Shown: positions 16,163 to 19,011 of the stretch, one piece after another
Layout: every line of letters begins with the position of its first letter
Numbering within the stretch: position 1 is the first letter of the stretch
Assembly: GCA_040081555.1 (NCBI GenBank)
Contig: JBEBGG010000066.1
Coordinates: 1-19,011, forward strand
Reading direction: 5' to 3'
Source of the DNA: CADEEX01 sp040081555
GTDB taxonomy: Bacteria; Acidobacteriota; Vicinamibacteria; Vicinamibacterales; CAVVIG01
DNA length: 19,011 nt
Program-made: the position numbers and the translations under genes
The notes under the pieces: generated by a model
The model's database searches: none
What the model was told of the DNA's origin: nothing
What the model saw: the letters and a program-made list of their open reading frames with translations, nothing else

Positions 16163-16798
16163 ATGCCTGTCGAACAATCCTCACCAGCAACGCTCGAACG
16201 CATCATCCAGCAATGCCTCGGGGGCGATCAGGCGGCGTGGGAAGCGATCGTCCGTCAGTATCGTCGCAAGGTGTTCAATCTCGCGTACAAGTTCGTCGGC
16301 AAGCACGACGCCGCCGAAGACCTTACACAGGACATCTTTCTGAAAATTTTCAAGTCGCTCGGCACCTTCGACCGCCGCGCGAACTTCCAGACGTGGCTGA
16401 TTAGCGTCAGCCGCAACCTATGCATTGATCACTACCGCAGTGTCCGAAAAGAACGCGAGACGATCGCTCGCGATGTTGACGCAAGCGAGTTGACGCCAGC
16501 CTCGCGTGAGCCAGGACCGATGGCCACGCTCGAGCAGCACGACCGCGTGAGTCTGTTGCGTGAGGCCCTGGCCGCGATACCGGCAACGCTACGGACGGCG
16601 GTTGTGCTTCGCGACCTACAGGAACTGTCGTATCAGGAAATCGCTGACCGCCTGGGATTGGCGGAAGGCACCGTAAAGTCTCGCCTCAATCGCGGCCGCA
16701 CAGAGCTGGCGAGACAAGTACGCAGGCTCTGCGCCGACGACTGCCGCGCGGGGGGATCTTCGTCAGACGGCCGCACGCGCACGGGAGCCTACCGATGA
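16163..16798 (+). CDS. ECF-type RNA polymerase sigma factor
   Basis: A 211-aa group-4 sigma factor. Region 2 spans about 25-96 (AWEAIVRQYRRKVFNLAYKFVGKHDAAEDLTQDIFLKIFKSL...FQTWLISVSRNLCIDHYR). Region 4 spans about 130-188 (LREALAAIPATLRTAVVLRDLQELSYQEIADRLGLAEGTVKSRLNRGRTEL). No region 3 or 1.1 is present. The start ATG at 16163 is the first that gives a normal-length N-terminus; the upstream frame overlaps lysA on the other strand. After region 4 the tail carries C190 and C194 and a Ser/Gly/Arg-rich end. The next gene is a STAS protein (ATGA overlap), not the zinc-finger anti-sigma usually found beside ECF genes. The regulon is unknown. Confidence 0.94.
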   Translation: MPVEQSSPATLERIIQQCLGGDQAAWEAIVRQYRRKVFNLAYKFVGKHDAAEDLTQDIFLKIFKSLGTFDRRANFQTWLISVSRNLCIDHYRSVRKERETIARDVDASELTPASREPGPMATLEQHDRVSLLREALAAIPATLRTAVVLRDLQELSYQEIADRLGLAEGTVKSRLNRGRTELARQVRRLCADDCRAGGSSSDGRTRTGAYR

Positions 16799-17136
16799 AT
16801 TTGACGACCGAAAGACGCGGGGCGATCGCGATCGTGCGCATAGCCGAAGCGCGGGTGATGTATCCAATGCTGGGCGACTTCTCCACCGCGGTGGCGCCAC
16901 TGGTGGCGGGGCCTCAACCGAAGGTACTCGTGGACCTGTCGCAGGTCACCTACGTCGACAGCGCAACCATCGGCTGTCTAATGGATCTCTACCGGCAGGT
17001 CAGCACCGCCGGCGGACAGCTGAAGCTGGCTGGCGTCCAGAAGCGGGTCGAGACGATGCTCGCCATGACCGGCGCGCAGCACTTCATTCAGATCCACGCC
17101 GACGAACCGTCTGCCATCAAGAGTTTCGGGGGCTAG
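16795..17136 (+). CDS. STAS-domain protein, anti-sigma-factor-antagonist type
   Basis: A 113-aa single-domain STAS protein of the SpoIIAA/RsbV type. In known systems these bind anti-sigma kinases and are switched by serine phosphorylation. The core strand and helix VLVDLSQVTYVDSATIGCLMDLYRQV is typical. Asp55-Ser56 matches the position of the phospho-serine in RsbV, but DSATIG replaces the usual DS[ST]GLG, so the glycine after the acceptor pair is missing. Start is the ATG at 16795, with GGGAG 7 bases upstream, overlapping the sigma stop as ATGA. No serine kinase (HATPase) gene is visible in the window next to it, so its partner must be elsewhere or the control scheme differs. It could also be a STAS scaffold not acting on a sigma factor. 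Confidence 0.9.
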   Translation: MNLTTERRGAIAIVRIAEARVMYPMLGDFSTAVAPLVAGPQPKVLVDLSQVTYVDSATIGCLMDLYRQVSTAGGQLKLAGVQKRVETMLAMTGAQHFIQIHADEPSAIKSFGG

Positions 17137-17138
17137 TC

Positions 17139-17405
17139 ATGCGGACCATCAAGACCACCACCGGCGCCGATATCCTGCTCGACGGCGACCTACTGTCGGT
17201 GATGGAGGTGCTCTACCACGAAGTCACGGCTCGCCGGGAACTCGAGCGTTCGTTCGAAGATATGGTGCGAGAGATCCAGCACCTTGTCGACCAAATGTCC
17301 GACGAGGACCGCCGCGCCTACCTCGCTGAAAGCCTCTTCCTCAACACGGTCAAGTACGAGAACGACAGGCTAGAAACCTATTTGAAGAAGCTGTCGACGA
17401 AATAA
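17139..17405 (+). CDS. Small helical protein of unknown function
   Basis: An 88-aa protein I do not recognise. It opens with a short strand-like part (MRTIKTTTGADILLDGDLL). The rest looks almost wholly helical and charged: HEVTARRELERSFEDMVREIQHLVDQ, then SDEDRRAYLAESLFLNTVKYENDRLETYLKKL, with heptad-like spacing of hydrophobic residues that could form a coiled coil. It has no signal peptide, membrane segment or cysteine. It begins 2 bases after the STAS stop, with a GGGGG ribosome-binding stretch overlapping that gene's end, and ends 1 base before the radical SAM start, so it is surely part of the same transcript. A role as adaptor between STAS and radical SAM proteins is speculation. Confidence 0.8.
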   Translation: MRTIKTTTGADILLDGDLLSVMEVLYHEVTARRELERSFEDMVREIQHLVDQMSDEDRRAYLAESLFLNTVKYENDRLETYLKKLSTK

Positions 17406-17406
17406 C

Positions 17407-18768
17407 GTGTCGCTCAACTATCTTTCGACCAGATTCCGCTGCTCGTGGCCGTGGGACATCCTCGTCATGCTGTGCGACGGGCGCCTGGTTTGCGGCTGCG
17501 CCGATCCTTACGGCCGACGGGTCCTCGGCGATGCCCGAACCTCCACGATACATGACGTCTGGACAGGTTCGATAATCACCGAGCTCCGCTCCGATCTCAT
17601 CGCCGGCGGCTCGAAGTTCTGCGGCGACTGCGCGCTGAAGCTGCCGCTTAAGCGCGACGAGCAGCCGCCTGTGCGTCCGCTTCAAGCTGGGTCGTTGCCA
17701 GGACGGATGTTCATCGAGTGCACCGCTGCGTGCAACATCTCGTGCGCGGAGGCGTGCTGCGCCCCGGAAACCGGAATCACCCGCACGCGCCAGGCCGGCA
17801 TGCTCGACTTCGAGCTGTTCAAGAAGGTCATTGACGAGGTCGGACCGACACTGGGACGAATCGACTTCTTCAACTACGGCGAAGCGTTCCTACACAAGCG
17901 CGCAGTCGAAATGTGCGAGTACATCAAGACACATCACCCGCACATCTACCTCTACACCAGTACGAACGGCCTGGCACTGTCGGAGGAACAGGCCCGACGA
18001 CTGGCGCGATCCGGAATCGATGAAGTGACCTTCTCGATTGACGGCGCTTCTCAAGAGAGCTACGAGAAGTACCGACGGCGTGGCAGGCTCGAGATCGCGT
18101 TCAGGAACCTGCGCGCGATGGCCGATGAAAAGCGCAAGGCCGGGCGCGATCTGCCGTTTCTCAATTGGCGTTACATCCTCTTCACGTGGAACGATAGCGA
18201 CGAGGAGATGAACCGCGCGCGTGAGCTGGCGACGGAGTTTGGCGTGGATCGGCTGTGCTGGGAGATCACGGACCACCCGGAGAGCGCCTACTCGCGGCGC
18301 TTCGCACTTGGTTCCGCTGAGTTTGAAGCGATTCGCACTGAGGTTTGGGACCAGAACAACCTCGGCAACGCCATTCCCGGAGCAACGCCACGCGCCAAGA
18401 TTGATGTCCGTACGATGCTTCGCGGACTGCCGATCATTGCGCCACGCCGGCGTTCAGTCCGTGTGAAGACGCGCGTCAGAAACCTCTCGACTCGCCCGTT
18501 TCCCGCAACGGCCACACATGGACGCCGAATCGTCAGGCTCGGCGCGCAGCTCTGCGCCTCAGACGGCGCGTTGATCAACCTCGATTTTGCTCGGGCGGAT
18601 CTGCCAGCACATCTCGGTCCTGGGGACGAGGCTGACATCACGCTCACGCTACCCGCGGTCGACAGACCAGGGCACTATCAGTTGAAGTTGGACATGGTCA
18701 ACGAAGGGGTTGACTGGTTCGAGCGCTGCGGGTCGGAAACGACCCGGCATACGTTATGGGTGGTCTAA
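17407..18768 (+). CDS. Radical SAM protein with N-terminal SPASM-like domain and C-terminal beta-rich domain
   Basis: A 453-aa protein starting at GTG 17407. Residues about 12-75 look like a SPASM-type auxiliary-cluster domain: C12, C23, C29, C31, the spacer TIHDVWTGSIITELRSDLIAGG, then C72xxC75. The radical SAM core follows from about 100: ECTAACNISCAEACC, giving C109-x3-C113-x3-C117 (or x4-C118) instead of the usual CX3CX2C. Next come FFNYGEAFLH (156-163, GGE-like motif) and TSTNGLALSEEQ and FSIDGASQESYEKYRRRG, both normal for SPASM-associated radical SAM enzymes. Residues about 350-453 are a beta-rich domain (VRVKTRVRNLS...LPAHLGPGDEADITLTLPAVDRPGHYQLKLDMVNEGVDWFERCG), a module I associate with glycan- or methyltransferase-type proteins. 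No precursor peptide gene is obvious nearby. Substrate unknown. It may act with the upstream STAS and sigma genes, with which it is co-transcribed. Confidence 0.88.
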   Translation: MSLNYLSTRFRCSWPWDILVMLCDGRLVCGCADPYGRRVLGDARTSTIHDVWTGSIITELRSDLIAGGSKFCGDCALKLPLKRDEQPPVRPLQAGSLPGRMFIECTAACNISCAEACCAPETGITRTRQAGMLDFELFKKVIDEVGPTLGRIDFFNYGEAFLHKRAVEMCEYIKTHHPHIYLYTSTNGLALSEEQARRLARSGIDEVTFSIDGASQESYEKYRRRGRLEIAFRNLRAMADEKRKAGRDLPFLNWRYILFTWNDSDEEMNRARELATEFGVDRLCWEITDHPESAYSRRFALGSAEFEAIRTEVWDQNNLGNAIPGATPRAKIDVRTMLRGLPIIAPRRRSVRVKTRVRNLSTRPFPATATHGRRIVRLGAQLCASDGALINLDFARADLPAHLGPGDEADITLTLPAVDRPGHYQLKLDMVNEGVDWFERCGSETTRHTLWVV

Positions 18769-18786
18769 GGGCGAGAGTAGAACGAA

Positions 18787-19011
18787 CTAACTGGCGTAGG
18801 TCGTCGCTGGGGCGGTCGCACCGAAGGCTGGAACCCTGGCCTCATTCTCCCCGTCCACCAGTTGCCATGAATCCTTCGACTCGAGAATCATCGCGGCAAA
18901 TTCGGTGTGCAGAGCATGCCCGGCACGGTGGGCAACGAGATGACCAATCACCGGATGCCCTACCAGGGCGAGGTCGCCAACGGCATCGAGAATCTTGTGG
19001 CGAACGAACTC
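18787..19011 (-). CDS. lpxC: UDP-3-O-acyl-N-acetylglucosamine deacetylase, C-terminal part (runs off window)
   Basis: Catalyses the committed step of lipid A synthesis (zinc-dependent deacetylation). Only the last 74 residues lie in the window, ending at the TAG at 18787-18789; the reading frame is open to base 19011. They begin EFVRHKILDAVGDLALVGHP and continue VIGHLVAHRAGHALHTEFAAMIL. This is the hallmark C-terminal block of LpxC, containing the zinc-ligand His of RHK, the zinc-ligand Asp of LDA and the catalytic His of AGHAL. The remaining tail, rich in Ala and Thr, is not conserved. There is no fused FabZ domain. It converges on the radical SAM gene with an 18-bp gap and no terminator visible. 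It proves a diderm envelope with lipid A. Confidence 0.93.
   Translation of the reverse strand, partial: EFVRHKILDAVGDLALVGHPVIGHLVAHRAGHALHTEFAAMILESKDSWQLVDGENEARVPAFGATAPATTYAS

Noticed and set aside
1..19011. CRISPR array, tRNA or rRNA genes, insertion sequences
   Set aside because: No regularly spaced direct repeats, cloverleaf-like segments, transposase motifs or terminal inverted repeats were noticed, though a tool-based scan would be more sensitive.

Overview
This window looks like part of a chromosome of a GC-rich, diderm (Gram-negative) bacterium. The evidence is the end of an lpxC gene for lipid A synthesis, two or more lipoprotein-type signal peptides, an NtrC-type sigma-54 activator and strongly G/C-ending codons. 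The gene content and style (zinc-finger-free TopA, TPR and lipoprotein pairs, ECF sigma plus STAS, GLDQSGKQT-type thymidylate kinase) would suit Acidobacteriota, perhaps Vicinamibacteria. That placement is an inference from memory of gene style; no search was run. I see no insertion sequence, prophage, tRNA, rRNA or CRISPR array. Genes are packed tightly, and the longest stretch without a gene is about 217 bp.

Layout. (a) 1-2472, plus strand: the 3' part of a PAS/HisKA sensor kinase and its NtrC-family sigma-54-dependent response regulator. (b) 2453-8648, minus strand: a DNA-processing and tRNA-modification operon read dprA, topA, trmFO, xerC. The last three junctions are tight (topA/trmFO share one base, trmFO/xerC share four). 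xerC runs 20 bp into the end of the response regulator gene. (c) 8866-10033, plus strand: a secreted TPR protein and an overlapping lipoprotein of unknown function, divergent from dprA. (d) 10040-10591, minus strand: a CAP/SCP-domain lipoprotein. (e) 10753-14304, plus strand: the housekeeping run rplU, rpmA, obgE, nadD, rsfS, comF (ribosomal proteins, ribosome-associated GTPase, NAD synthesis, ribosome silencing, competence-type phosphoribosyltransferase). (f) 14270-16113, minus strand: lysA then tmk; tmk overlaps the end of comF by 35 bp. (g) 16163-18768, plus strand: an ECF sigma factor, a STAS (anti-anti-sigma type) protein, an 88-aa helical unknown and a radical SAM protein. All are tightly coupled and look like one operon. 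(h) 18787-19011, minus strand: the C-terminal end of LpxC, running off the window.

Most of the window is core metabolism. The part that does not fit a textbook module is (g). A sigma factor is followed directly by a phospho-switch STAS protein, with no visible kinase or zinc-binding anti-sigma factor. These are co-transcribed with a radical SAM enzyme of unusual architecture: a SPASM-like cysteine domain placed before the radical SAM core, a stretched cysteine motif (CX3CX3C rather than CX3CX2C), and a C-terminal beta-rich domain. This is the best candidate in the window for an undescribed system.
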